A stretch of DNA of 64,000 nt, from contig NZ_WMEA01000001.1 of NCBI RefSeq assembly GCF_021735925.1, positions 124,001-188,000 on the forward strand. The letters run 5' to 3'. A program made the position numbers and the translations under genes. The notes beneath the pieces were generated by a model, which worked only from the letters and a program-made list of their open reading frames with translations, was not told where the DNA came from and made no database searches. Position 1 is the stretch's first letter. Each line of letters begins with the position of its first letter. This document shows, one piece after another, positions 27,316-36,111 of this stretch. The stretch is from Loktanella sp. M215. Lineage in GTDB: Bacteria; Pseudomonadota; Alphaproteobacteria; Rhodobacterales; Rhodobacteraceae.

Positions 27316-28473
27316 GTGGATTTCAGCCTTTCCGACGATCAGCGCGCGTTGCAGGACGGCGCGCGCAGCTTTGCGCAGCGCGAATTGCCCGGCGTGGCGA
27401 AACACTGCGAGGCAACGAATACGCCCGTCCCCCACGATATGCTGCAGGCCTACGCCGAGATGGGGTTTCTGGGTATCAACACGCCGGAATCCTTCGGCGG
27501 GCTGGGCCTGACACACCTTGATGCGCTGATCGTGCTGGAGGAGTTCGCCAAGGTGTCCAGCGCCGTCGCCTTTCCGGTGTTCGAGGCTTCCGTCGGGCCG
27601 GTCCGCATCGTGCAGGCCTATGGCGCGCCCGCGCTGGCGGACCGCGTCGTGCGCGCGTCCGTGCAGGGCAAGGTTCTGGTCGCGATTTCGATGTCAGAGC
27701 CCGACGCCGGCACCGCCCTGACCGACCTGCGCACCCGCGCTGTGGTCGAGGGCGATACGGTCGTGCTGAACGGCACGAAGCGCTGGTGTTCCGGTGCGGG
27801 CCATTCCGGTGCCTATGTCGTGTTCTGCCGTTTGTCGGACGCGCCCGGCGCGAGGGGCATCGGGGCGGTCTTTGTGGAAAAGGACACGCCCGGTTTCACC
27901 TTTGGCGCGCCCGAGACGCTGATGGGGTTCCGCGGCATCCCCTCGGCCGACATGCATTTCGACAACGTGCGGTTACCGGTCGAGAATATCCTCGTCCCTG
28001 CGGGCGGCTTCGGTGACCTGATGGGGGCGTTCAATCTGGAACGCTGCGGCAATGCCACCATGTCCTTGGGGCTGGCGGCGGGCGCGCTGGATCAGGCGCT
28101 GGATTACACCGGCGAACGCCAGGCCTTCGGCAAGCCGCTGGTCGATTTTCAGGCGGTGCAGATGAAGCTGGCCGACATGCAATTGCGCACCGAGGCCGCG
28201 CGCCTGTTGATCCACCGTGCCGTCGCGGGCGTCGACGGTTTCCCGTCGGTGATGGACGCGAGCCTTGCGAAATGCTTTGCCAACGAGATGGTGCGCGAGG
28301 TGACCGGCCACGGCGTGCAGGTCATGGGCGGCTACGGCTATCACAGCGATTACGGGATGGAGCAGCGGTTCCGCGACGCCTGGGGCTGGGGCATCGCGGG
28401 CGGCGCCATCGACATCCAGAAGATCAACATCGCGGCGACGCTGGTGGGGCGCCGGTTCGATCAGCGCCGCTAG
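27316..28473 (+). CDS. Acyl-CoA dehydrogenase 1
   Basis: FAD-dependent acyl-CoA dehydrogenase, 385 residues, introducing the alpha-beta double bond. I choose GTG at 27316 (MDFSLSDDQRALQDGARSF), which has GGTGGAG seven bases upstream and the usual family N-terminus; ATG 27298 would add six residues. N-terminal helical domain, beta domain with ISMSEPDAGTALTDLRTRAV (about 120-140), and C-terminal helices with NLERCGNATMSLGLAAG (Glu in the isovaleryl/long-chain position), RQAFGKPLVDFQ and the end GGAIDIQKINIAATLVGRR. It stands alone on the plus strand, converging with the enoyl-CoA hydratase gene with a 4-bp overlap. Confidence 0.9.
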   Translation: MDFSLSDDQRALQDGARSFAQRELPGVAKHCEATNTPVPHDMLQAYAEMGFLGINTPESFGGLGLTHLDALIVLEEFAKVSSAVAFPVFEASVGPVRIVQAYGAPALADRVVRASVQGKVLVAISMSEPDAGTALTDLRTRAVVEGDTVVLNGTKRWCSGAGHSGAYVVFCRLSDAPGARGIGAVFVEKDTPGFTFGAPETLMGFRGIPSADMHFDNVRLPVENILVPAGGFGDLMGAFNLERCGNATMSLGLAAGALDQALDYTGERQAFGKPLVDFQAVQMKLADMQLRTEAARLLIHRAVAGVDGFPSVMDASLAKCFANEMVREVTGHGVQVMGGYGYHSDYGMEQRFRDAWGWGIAGGAIDIQKINIAATLVGRRFDQRR

Positions 28474-29231
28474 GCGCCCTTGAACACCGGGTCGCGCTTG
28501 TCAAAAAACGCGGCCCGCCCTTCGGCGTGATCGTCAGAGGCCATGAGAAACCCCTGCAAGTCCGCTTCCAGCGCCAGGGCGCGGTCGAAATCGGCCATCT
28601 GGGCAAAGGCGGATTTTGTTGCGGCAAGCGGCAACGGGGCCTGATGCGCAAAACCCGCCGCGATCTCCATCGCGCGGTCCAGCGCCTGTCCCGGTTCGCA
28701 CAGGTGATCAACAAGCCCGTCAGGGGCCGCGTCCGCCTTGACGACCGTGTTCTGCAGCAGGAACCGCTTGGCCCGCGCCGCCCCGATCCGGTTCGGCAGC
28801 GCCCAGAGCAGGCCCACGTCGGCCATCAGGCCGACCTTGCCGAAGACGGCCCCGAAGGTCGCCGTGCGGCTGACGATGTTGATGTCCGCAAGTGCCGCCA
28901 GCGACAGGCCAGCGCCAAAGGCCGCCCCCTCGACCGCCGCAATGACCGGCACCGGCCCGGCCGCCAGCAGGCGCACCAGCCGCGCGGTGATCATCATCCG
29001 CGTGCGCGCATAGATCGGATCGCCCGACTTCATCGATTTCAGATCGCCACCGGCGCAGAAGTGATCGCCCTGCCCCACCAGCACCACCGCCCGCACGTCC
29101 CGGTCCAGCATGACGGGGTCGAGGGCCGTCACCATCTGCGCCCGCATGTCCGGCGACAGGGCGTTACGCCGGTCCGGGTCGTTCAGGGTCACGACGACCG
29201 TGCGCCCGTCCCGTTTCGTTTCAATCAGCAT
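28470..29231 (-). CDS. Enoyl-CoA hydratase/isomerase
   Basis: Crotonase-family protein of 253 residues. The oxyanion-hole segments GQGDHFCAGGDLKSM (about 54-68) and VEGAAFGAGLSLAALADINI (about 101-120) are intact. At the second catalytic position the sequence reads FGAVFGKVGLMADVGLLWAL, without the classical Glu pair of hydratases (GLPE...G), so isomerase or another crotonase reaction is possible. It is the last gene of the dctQ-dctM-crotonase unit, 3 bp after dctM, and so is co-expressed with the transporter. Confidence 0.85.
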   Translation of the reverse strand: MLIETKRDGRTVVVTLNDPDRRNALSPDMRAQMVTALDPVMLDRDVRAVVLVGQGDHFCAGGDLKSMKSGDPIYARTRMMITARLVRLLAAGPVPVIAAVEGAAFGAGLSLAALADINIVSRTATFGAVFGKVGLMADVGLLWALPNRIGAARAKRFLLQNTVVKADAAPDGLVDHLCEPGQALDRAMEIAAGFAHQAPLPLAATKSAFAQMADFDRALALEADLQGFLMASDDHAEGRAAFFDKRDPVFKGA

Positions 29232-29234
29232 CGG

Positions 29235-30545
29235 TCAAAGCCCCGGCAGCCAGAGGATGATCTGCGGAAACGCGATCAGCGCCGCGATCAGGAAGAAGTC
29301 CATCACCACGAACCACGCAATGCCCGAGAAGATCTTGTGGATCGGGACAAGGTCGCCCACGATCCCCTTCACGACAAAGACGTTGAGGCCCACGGGTGGC
29401 GTGATGAACCCGATCTCGAGGAACTTGGCCATCAGCACGCCGAACCAGATCAGGTTGATGTCGCGCGCCTCCAGCACCGGCAGCAGGATCGGGATCGTCA
29501 GCAGCATGATGCCAATGGGATCCAGCAGCATCCCCAGCAGGATCAGGATCACGCTGATGATCAGGATGACCTGAAGCTGCGAATACTCCGGGTTGCCGAT
29601 CCAGTCCGCGATGATCTGCGTCGTCCCGGCAAGGGCAAAGAACCGCGTCAGCAACTGCGCGCCGATGGCGATCAGAAAGATCGAGGCGGTGGTGCGCAGG
29701 GTCTCTCCGATCGCTTCCTTCAGCACGGGCCATGACAGCGCCCGCTTGAGCAGACCGATCAGGAACGCGAGGGCCGCGCCCACGGACCCGGCCTCGGTCG
29801 GGGTAAAGACCCCGCTGAAGAGGCCGCCAAACACGCCGACCACCAGCACGATGACGGGCCAGGTGTCGCCGAAGGCCGCGAACCGCTCGCCCCATGTGAC
29901 ATCCTCGTGCACGGGGGGCGCCAGCGACGGTTTCAGCCAGCAGCGCACGACGACCATGACGGAATACAGGACCGCGGTCAGGATGCCCGGGATCAGCGCG
30001 CCGATGAACAGGGCCGCAATGCTTTGTTCGACAAAGATGCCGTAGATGATCAGCAGGATCGACGGCGGGATCATCGACCCGATGGTGCCTGCGGCGGCGA
30101 CGGTGCCGGTGGCCAGCCCCTTGTCGTAACCCGCCTTCAGCATCTCGGGCACGGCGATCCGTCCCATGGCGGCGGTGCAGGCCAGCGACGAACCGGTCAC
30201 GGCGGCGAACAGCGCCGACCCCTGGATCGAGGCCACGGACAAGCCACCCGGCAGCCACGACAACCACAGCCGCGCCAGCCGGAACAGACCCGTCGTCAGC
30301 CCGGCATGGTAGCACAGGTAGCCCATGAACAAGAACATCGGGATGCTCGACAGCGTCCAATGCGCGGTAAAGTCATAGGGGATCGACGACAGCATCCCGA
30401 TCGCCGGTCGCTCGCCCATGATGATGAAAATGCCGCCGACCGACACGCTTGCCAGCGCCACGCCGACGGGCACCCGCAGAAAGATCATTGCCAGCAGCAC
30501 GAAAATCCCGATGAAACCGACGGTTTCCTTGGCCAGATCCATCAC
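29235..30545 (-). CDS. TRAP transporter large permease (DctM)
   Basis: Twelve-helix membrane subunit of the tripartite importer, 436 residues, driven by the sodium gradient. Typical elements: LLAMIFLRVPVGVALASV near residue 20, GSSLACTAAMGRIAVPEMLK, GTIGSMIPPSILLIIYGI, and the end FLEIGFITPPVGLNVFVVKG. Its start overlaps the stop of the small permease (ATGA). The solute receptor that must serve it is the gene at 26095-27195. Confidence 0.94.
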   Translation of the reverse strand: MMDLAKETVGFIGIFVLLAMIFLRVPVGVALASVSVGGIFIIMGERPAIGMLSSIPYDFTAHWTLSSIPMFLFMGYLCYHAGLTTGLFRLARLWLSWLPGGLSVASIQGSALFAAVTGSSLACTAAMGRIAVPEMLKAGYDKGLATGTVAAAGTIGSMIPPSILLIIYGIFVEQSIAALFIGALIPGILTAVLYSVMVVVRCWLKPSLAPPVHEDVTWGERFAAFGDTWPVIVLVVGVFGGLFSGVFTPTEAGSVGAALAFLIGLLKRALSWPVLKEAIGETLRTTASIFLIAIGAQLLTRFFALAGTTQIIADWIGNPEYSQLQVILIISVILILLGMLLDPIGIMLLTIPILLPVLEARDINLIWFGVLMAKFLEIGFITPPVGLNVFVVKGIVGDLVPIHKIFSGIAWFVVMDFFLIAALIAFPQIILWLPGL

Positions 30546-31138
30546 AGGTTGGTCCCTCCGACCGGGTCGGCAGGGCCGCTCGGCATGTCGTCAATCTTGT
30601 CCAGATCGGCCCGCACCAGCAACAGCGCCGTCCGCCCGATCCGCACCACGACCAGCGCCAGCGCCAGCGCCGTGCCCACCGGCAGCAGGAACCGCGACGG
30701 CCAGATCGGCACCGCGTAACTGCCCATGATGAACTCTCCGACGTTGTATTTCTTGACGGCGACCGCCCAGCTGCTGGTCGTCAGCAGATAGAGCAGCGCT
30801 GCGAACAGCACGTAGCTGATCAGGTCCAGCAGCCGCCGCGCGACACGCGGCAGCAGGGCATAGATCAGCTCGACATGGATGTTGCCGTTCATCCGCTCGA
30901 CCGCCGCAAAAGGCAGGAACACGACGGCGACCATGTAGTAGTTAGACACCATCTCGAGCGTCATCGGCACGGGACGGTGAAACACGAACTTGCCCACGAC
31001 ATCGACGGTCACATGCACCATCATCAGCATCAGCGCGATACTGGCCACGATCATCAGGGCCGCACTCAGGGCGTCGATCAGACGCAGCAGCACGCGATCA
31101 ACGCGGCCCAGCGCCTCCGGCTTGCGGATATCCGTCAT
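30542..31138 (-). CDS. TRAP transporter small permease (DctQ)
   Basis: Four-helix membrane subunit, 198 residues from the ATG giving MTDIRKPEALGRVDRVLLRL, which is preceded by GGGAGGGG. Hydrophobic segments lie at about 20-45, 60-80, 95-120 and 145-170, with the conserved central MNGNIHVELIYALLP. It starts the leftward unit and faces the CoA-transferase gene divergently across a space with a dyad operator. Confidence 0.9.
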   Translation of the reverse strand: MTDIRKPEALGRVDRVLLRLIDALSAALMIVASIALMLMMVHVTVDVVGKFVFHRPVPMTLEMVSNYYMVAVVFLPFAAVERMNGNIHVELIYALLPRVARRLLDLISYVLFAALLYLLTTSSWAVAVKKYNVGEFIMGSYAVPIWPSRFLLPVGTALALALVVVRIGRTALLLVRADLDKIDDMPSGPADPVGGTNL

Positions 31139-31193
31139 GTCCTGCCCCTCCCAAGGCCATCCCACACGAAACAGACTTCACGACCGCTACGCG

Positions 31194-31224
31194 ATCTGCA
31201 AAAATGAAATTGAGTTTCGCAGAT
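31194..31224 (+). promoter_or_regulatory. Dyad operator of the acyl-CoA island, site 2
   Basis: AATGAAA-N5-TTTCGCA (31203-31221) lies inside a wider inverted repeat ATCTGC...GCAGAT (31194-31224). It sits in the 135-bp space between dctQ and the CoA-transferase, about 50 bp before the latter. It shares half-sites and spacing with the other four island sites. Confidence 0.6.
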
Positions 31225-31273
31225 GAATCGACCTTACGGTCGCCCTTCCTGCGGGTCAATCGGGGAGATGACG

Positions 31274-32461
31274 ATGACGACTGGCGCACTCAATGGCCTC
31301 AAGGTGATCGACTGCACACGGGTACTGGGTGGGCCGTTCTGCAGCCAATGGCTGGGCGATCACGGGGCGGAGGTCATCAAGATCGAACCGCCGCAGGGCG
31401 ACGAGACGCGCGGTTGGGGACCGCCTTTCAAGGATGGCGCATCAAGCTATTTCATCGGCGTGAACCGCTCGAAACGCGGGATTGCCCTGGACCTGCGGCT
31501 TCAGGAGGGGCGCGAGATCTTGCACCGCCTGCTGGCCGAGGCGGACGTGCTGATCGAGAACTTCAAGACCGGCACGCTGGAAAAATGGGGCATCGGCTAT
31601 GATACCCTGTCCGCCCGCTACCCCCGCCTGATCCACGCCCGCCTGTCGAGTTTCGGCGCCGACGGGCCGCTGGGCGGTCTGCCCGGCTACGACGCGATCG
31701 TGCAGGCGCAGGCCGGATTGATGAGCGTCAACGGTGCCCGCGGCGACGGGCCCCTGCGCATGGGCGTGCCCCTGGTGGACATCGCCACCGGCATGAGCCT
31801 CGCCTTCGGCATCATGGCCGCCGCCTTCGAGCGTCAGACCTCCGGCCGCGGCCAGTTCGTCGAGGCGAGCCTCTACGACGTTGCCTGCAGCCTACTTTTC
31901 CCCCATTCCGCCAACTACTTCATGTCCGGCACCGTCGCGGGGCGGTCCGGCAACCAGCACGCCAACGTCGTCCCCTACGACATGTTCGACTGCGGCGCGG
32001 ACAAGATCTTCATCGGCTGCGGCAACGACGGCCAGTGGCGCAAGCTCTGCGCGATCCTGGGCGACCCTAGCTTTGCGACAGAACCCGCCTATGCCACCAA
32101 CGCCGACCGGCTGGCCAATATCGACGCGATGCGCACCCGCCTCGTGGCGCTCCTGGCCCCGCATGACGCCAACGCGATCACCCGGCAGCTGATGGAGGCA
32201 GGCGTTCCCGCAGGCCGGGTCAACACGGTCGAGGATGTCTTCACCGCCGCCCACACCCTGCACCGCGACATGGTGGTTCAGATCGGCGACTATCGCGGTG
32301 CGGGCAACCCCGTGAAACTCTCGCGCACGCCCGCGCAGTTCGCGCGCACCCCGCCCCGCTTTGGCCAGGACACCCGCGCGGTCCTGTCCGATCACGGCTA
32401 CAGCGACACTCAGATCGACGCCATGCTCACCGCGGGTGCCGCGGTCGCCGCACCTCCCTGA
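31274..32461 (+). CDS. Class III (CaiB/BaiF, formyl-CoA transferase family) CoA-transferase
   Basis: Transfers CoA between carboxylates by an aspartyl-CoA mixed anhydride route. It is 395 residues from ATG 31274, chosen because GGGGAG lies six bases before it; ATG 31268 is in frame but too close to that site. N-terminal LKVIDCTRVLGGPFCSQWLG and GAEVIKIEPPQGDETRGWGP are diagnostic, and the likely catalytic Asp is in MGVPLVDIATGMSLAFG (about 167). It is a single-gene unit divergent from the TRAP permeases and may activate the imported acid using an acyl-CoA already in the cell. Confidence 0.92.
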   Translation: MTTGALNGLKVIDCTRVLGGPFCSQWLGDHGAEVIKIEPPQGDETRGWGPPFKDGASSYFIGVNRSKRGIALDLRLQEGREILHRLLAEADVLIENFKTGTLEKWGIGYDTLSARYPRLIHARLSSFGADGPLGGLPGYDAIVQAQAGLMSVNGARGDGPLRMGVPLVDIATGMSLAFGIMAAAFERQTSGRGQFVEASLYDVACSLLFPHSANYFMSGTVAGRSGNQHANVVPYDMFDCGADKIFIGCGNDGQWRKLCAILGDPSFATEPAYATNADRLANIDAMRTRLVALLAPHDANAITRQLMEAGVPAGRVNTVEDVFTAAHTLHRDMVVQIGDYRGAGNPVKLSRTPAQFARTPPRFGQDTRAVLSDHGYSDTQIDAMLTAGAAVAAPP

Positions 32462-32472
32462 CCCGGTCCTCG

Positions 32473-32502
32473 CTTTTTCCCAAATACTCCCCCGCCGGAG
32501 GC
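32473..32502. repeat. Short intergenic element of the type common in Rhodobacteraceae, with hairpin
   Basis: The space between two convergent genes holds CTTTTTCCCAAATACTCCC followed by CCGCCGGAGGC. From memory, close relatives of this sequence (GCCTCCGGCGGG-AGTATTTGG) are frequent between genes in this family of bacteria. A GAGGCG/CGCCTC stem (32498-32515) overlaps it; with the A/T runs it can serve as a terminator for the CoA-transferase gene or the opposing operon. Confidence 0.5.
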
Positions 32503-32513
32503 GTCCCGCCGCC

Positions 32514-34598
32514 TCACCCCGCGCCGACGATCACCGCGTCCAGCGCCACGCCGCCCCGCTCGTGCAGCACGAAGGGATTGATGTCGCAGGTCTCCAGATC
32601 CGCCGCGTGGGCGGCAGCGAAGCGCGACAGGTCCACCAAGGCCTGCGCCAGCGCCGTCCGGTCGCCGCCGGGCCGCCCGCGCACCCCGTCCAGCACCGCC
32701 TGCCCCTTCAACTCACCGATCATGCGCTCCGCCTCTGCAAAATCAATCGGAGCCGCCCGGAATGTCACGTCGCGCATGACCTCGGCAAAGATGCCGCCCA
32801 GCCCGCACATGACGACCGGGCCGAAGACCGGGTCGCGCTGGATGCCAAGGATCATCTCGACCCCGGCCGGGGCCATGGGCGCCACCAGAAGGCCGTCGAT
32901 GACCGCGTCCGGGTGTGCCGCCGCCGCCCGCGAAAAGATGCCCTCTGCCGCCGCGGCAACCGCGTCTTCATCGCGTAAATCCAGCGCGACGCCGCCGATT
33001 TCGGTCTTGTGGGTGATCTGCGCCGAGACGATTTTCAGCACCACCGGATACCCCATCGCCTCCGCCGCCGCGACGGCCCCGGCGCTGTCGCCTGCCAGCA
33101 CCTCTGGCAGAACAGGCAGGCCCGCGTCGGCCAGCACGGCCTTGGCGGCGTGTTCCGTCATCGCGCCTGACAGTGTCGTATCGGCCGCAGGCACGGCAGC
33201 GGCGATGCCTTCCCGCGCAAAGGCCGCGCCGAAATCGGACAGGGCTGCCAGCGCCGCGACGGCGCGGCTGGGATCCTCGAAGACAACAAAGCCGGCGTCC
33301 TCGTAGTCCGCCACCACCTCGGGCGGCGCGATGATCGACAGGGCGATCAGCGCCCCCGGATGCTCTGTCAGCGATCCTGCCAGCGCGTCGCGCAGGGGGC
33401 CGGACAGACTGGCCGATCCGGCCAGCGAGGTGAAGAAGGCCACGATACTGTCGTAGCCGCCCTGCCCCAGCATCAGGTCCATGTTCGTGCGGATCAGCGG
33501 CAGGTCGTTGAAGACCTGCGCGGTCACGTCCACCGGGTTGACCGGGTTGGCAAAGGGCAGTGCTGCGCGCAAGGCATCCTGTGCCGCCTGCGGCATCGGC
33601 GGCACCTCCAGTCCATGATCTGCTGCCGCATCGGCCATCAGCACGCCCGCCCCGCCAGAGATCGTGACGATCCCCAGACGCCGCCCCACAGGGTAAATCC
33701 GCGCCCGCGTGGCCACAGCGATGTCGATCAGGTCGTCGGTCGTGCGGGCGCGAAAGGCGCCGTGCTGGCGCAGGATCGCGTCGAAAACCGCATCCTCGCC
33801 CGCCAGCGATGCGGTGTGCGATGCCGCTGCCGCTGCCCCGATCTCGGACCGGCCAACCTTCATGATGGCGACGGGTTTGCGGTTCAGGCGCGCGGCCTCC
33901 AGCGCCTGCCGGAAGGCGGGACCGTCACGCACGCCTTCGGCGTAGGCGAGGATGCAGCCCGTCGCGTCGTCGTGGGCCAGTGCGTGGATCCCTTCGGCGA
34001 CCGAGATGTCGCTTTCGTTGCCCGTCGTCAGCATCCGCCCGACGCCCATGCCGCGCAGACGGTTGAGGTAGGCGATATGGCTGCCGTAGGCCCCCGACTG
34101 ACACACGACGCCGACGTGGCCGCCGTCGGGCAGGCCCCGGTCCAGTGTGGCCGTGAAGGTCGGGAAGAACCCCTGGGCCGCGTCGAACAGGCCAAGGCAG
34201 TTCGGTCCCAGAATACGCAGCCCCGCAGGGCGCGCGATCGCCAGAAGCCTCTCTTGCGCGGCCATGTCGCCCACCTCGGCAAAGCCAGAGCTGAAGATCA
34301 GGCAGCAGCGCACGCCCTTGGCGGCACAGTCGCGCACCGCCTGTTCCACGCGCGCCGCAGGCACCGCGATCAGGACGAAATCGACCGGCCCGGGAATGTC
34401 GGCGATGCTGGCGTAGGCGGGCAGCCCCTGCACCGTGTCGCGGGTCGGGTTGACCGGATAGATCGGCCCCGCAAACCGCTCGCGCGTATAAGCGAGCGGC
34501 CGCCCCCCGATCCGCGTCGGATCGTCAGAGGCGCCGAGGATTGCGAAGCTTTCGGGCTGGAACACATCGCGGATGAAGCGCGGCGCATCAAAGGTCAC
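32514..34598 (-). CDS. ADP-forming acyl-CoA synthetase-like protein (acetate-CoA ligase family)
   Basis: A 694-residue fusion of the NDP-forming acyl-CoA synthetase type: CoA-binding Rossmann domain (about 8-125, ESFAILGASDDPTRIGGRPL), succinyl-CoA-ligase-like domains (about 130-450) and a C-terminal ATP-grasp domain (about 475-690, MTEHAAKAVLADAGLPVLPE, GYPVVLKIVSAQITHKTEIG). Such proteins make acyl-CoA from acid, CoA and ATP. The start is GTG, overlapping the thiolase stop (GTGA), with GGAGG seven bases upstream. It is the last gene of a four-gene operon that also holds an AMP-forming ligase. Confidence 0.9.
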   Translation of the reverse strand: MTFDAPRFIRDVFQPESFAILGASDDPTRIGGRPLAYTRERFAGPIYPVNPTRDTVQGLPAYASIADIPGPVDFVLIAVPAARVEQAVRDCAAKGVRCCLIFSSGFAEVGDMAAQERLLAIARPAGLRILGPNCLGLFDAAQGFFPTFTATLDRGLPDGGHVGVVCQSGAYGSHIAYLNRLRGMGVGRMLTTGNESDISVAEGIHALAHDDATGCILAYAEGVRDGPAFRQALEAARLNRKPVAIMKVGRSEIGAAAAASHTASLAGEDAVFDAILRQHGAFRARTTDDLIDIAVATRARIYPVGRRLGIVTISGGAGVLMADAAADHGLEVPPMPQAAQDALRAALPFANPVNPVDVTAQVFNDLPLIRTNMDLMLGQGGYDSIVAFFTSLAGSASLSGPLRDALAGSLTEHPGALIALSIIAPPEVVADYEDAGFVVFEDPSRAVAALAALSDFGAAFAREGIAAAVPAADTTLSGAMTEHAAKAVLADAGLPVLPEVLAGDSAGAVAAAEAMGYPVVLKIVSAQITHKTEIGGVALDLRDEDAVAAAAEGIFSRAAAAHPDAVIDGLLVAPMAPAGVEMILGIQRDPVFGPVVMCGLGGIFAEVMRDVTFRAAPIDFAEAERMIGELKGQAVLDGVRGRPGGDRTALAQALVDLSRFAAAHAADLETCDINPFVLHERGGVALDAVIVGAG

Positions 34599-35746
34599 AG
34601 GGTCGCCTCCGACCCCAGAATGGCCGTGACCTGACTGGACAGCACGCCGCCATTGCCATGGGCCAGCGCCAGATCGACGCCGTCCAGTTGCAGCCCCGGT
34701 GCCGTGCCCCTGATCTGGTGGGCCGCCTCGATGATCGTGAAGATGCCCAGCATCCCCGGATGGGTGCAGGACAGCCCGCCGCCATAAGTATTGACCGGCA
34801 GCGCGCCCCCCGGCGCGATCCGGCCGCCCTCGACAAAGGCGCCGCCTTCGCCCTTGGCGCAGTAGCCGAGGTCTTCAAGGAACAGGATGATGTTGATCGT
34901 GAAGGCATCGTAGAGTTGCAGCACGTCGATATCCGACGGCTTGACCCCGGCCATGGCAAAGGCCCGCTTGCCGCTTTCGCGCGCTGCGGTGACGGTGAAG
35001 TCTGGCATCTGGCTGATTTGCCGGTGCGTCGATTCCGCCGCAGCCCCAAGGACATAGACGGGCGTCTTCGCGTGATCCTTCGCCCGGTCCGCCCGTGTCA
35101 GCACAATCGCACCGCCGCCATCTGTCACAAGGCAGCAGTCAAGCTTGCCCAGCGGATCGCTGACCATGCGTGCCGCCAGCACGTCGCCGCGCGTAATTGG
35201 GTCGCGCATGAAGGCCTGCGGGTTGTGGCTGGCCCAGCCGCGTGCGGCAACGGCCACGTCGGCCAGTTGTTCGCGGGTCGTGCCATACTGGTGCATGTGC
35301 CGCTGCGCCGCCATGGCGTAGCCTGACACCGGGTAGCGCGGTTTGTAGGGGGCCTCGAACGGTGGCAGTCGGGATGCCGTGACCAGCTTGCCCGACGCCG
35401 TGCGCTGGTTGCTGCCGTAGCAGACCAGCGCCACGTCGCAGAGGCCCGCGTCCAGTGCTGCCGTCGCACTTGCCAGATAATTCACGAATGACGATCCGCC
35501 GGTCAGCGTGCCGTCGACGTGGCGGGGCCTGATGCCGAGGTATTCCGCCGCCATCAGGACGGGCATCGAATCCTCCATCATGGCGCAGAACAGACCATCC
35601 ACGTCCTTCAGCGCCAGTCCGGCGTCGGCCAGCGCCGCCTGTGCCGATTGCGCCATGATGTCCCAGCTGGTGTATCCCGGCGCCTCGCCCAGACCGGCGA
35701 CGCCAAGGCCCACGATGGCCGACTTGCCGCGCAATGCGTGATCCAT
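34595..35746 (-). CDS. Thiolase-fold protein, SCP2/Ltp2-like, lacking the usual Cys
   Basis: A 383-residue thiolase-superfamily protein of the lipid-transfer/SCP2 branch. The segment where thiolases carry the nucleophilic Cys reads GTLTGGSSFVNYLASAT, without Cys, while the C-terminal HGNGGVLSSQV and the LQLYDAFTINIILFLEDLGY element are present. This pattern fits non-condensing members that act as aldolases with a DUF35 partner, such as Ltp2 of steroid catabolism. GGAGG is seven bases before ATG 35746; ATG 35752 overlaps the DUF35 stop but lies too close to that site. Function beyond superfamily is inferred. Confidence 0.82.
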   Translation of the reverse strand: MDHALRGKSAIVGLGVAGLGEAPGYTSWDIMAQSAQAALADAGLALKDVDGLFCAMMEDSMPVLMAAEYLGIRPRHVDGTLTGGSSFVNYLASATAALDAGLCDVALVCYGSNQRTASGKLVTASRLPPFEAPYKPRYPVSGYAMAAQRHMHQYGTTREQLADVAVAARGWASHNPQAFMRDPITRGDVLAARMVSDPLGKLDCCLVTDGGGAIVLTRADRAKDHAKTPVYVLGAAAESTHRQISQMPDFTVTAARESGKRAFAMAGVKPSDIDVLQLYDAFTINIILFLEDLGYCAKGEGGAFVEGGRIAPGGALPVNTYGGGLSCTHPGMLGIFTIIEAAHQIRGTAPGLQLDGVDLALAHGNGGVLSSQVTAILGSEATL

Positions 35747-35748
35747 GC

Positions 35749-36111
35749 TCATGCCTCCGATTTGCGGCACAGCACCGCGGGTGTGCCGTCGATGTCGCCG
35801 ACGTAGGCGGTGACAGGCATGCCGACTTTGACCGCCTGCGGATCGCCGTCCACGCGGGTCATCATCCGCACGCCTTCGGCCAGTTCCACCATGGCGACGT
35901 TGTAGTCGCCGCCACGCTCCGGTCGCTGACGGACGGTGGTAAAGGTATAGACCTCGCCCGCGCCGCTGGCCGTGACCCACGTCAGGTCGGTGCCGTGACA
36001 GGCGGGGCACAGGACGCGGGGAAAGAAGATATGGGTATCGCAGGCGGCGCAGCGCTGAAGGCGGATTTCTCCGGCGGCAAGGCCCTCTTTAAAGTGGGTG
36101 TCGGGGGTCAT
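35749..36111 (-). CDS. DUF35 OB-fold protein with zinc ribbon
   Basis: A 120-residue protein with a rubredoxin-like zinc ribbon (CAACDTHIFFPRVLCPAC, about 21-38: two CxxC pairs) followed by an OB-fold domain (GEVYTFTTVRQRPERGGDY, VGMPVTAYVGDIDG). These proteins are bound partners of SCP2-type thiolase-fold enzymes, which lie immediately downstream here. It overlaps the upstream AMP-ligase stop by 4 bp and runs into the thiolase gene, so the pair is clearly co-translated. Confidence 0.9.
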   Translation of the reverse strand: MTPDTHFKEGLAAGEIRLQRCAACDTHIFFPRVLCPACHGTDLTWVTASGAGEVYTFTTVRQRPERGGDYNVAMVELAEGVRMMTRVDGDPQAVKVGMPVTAYVGDIDGTPAVLCRKSEA

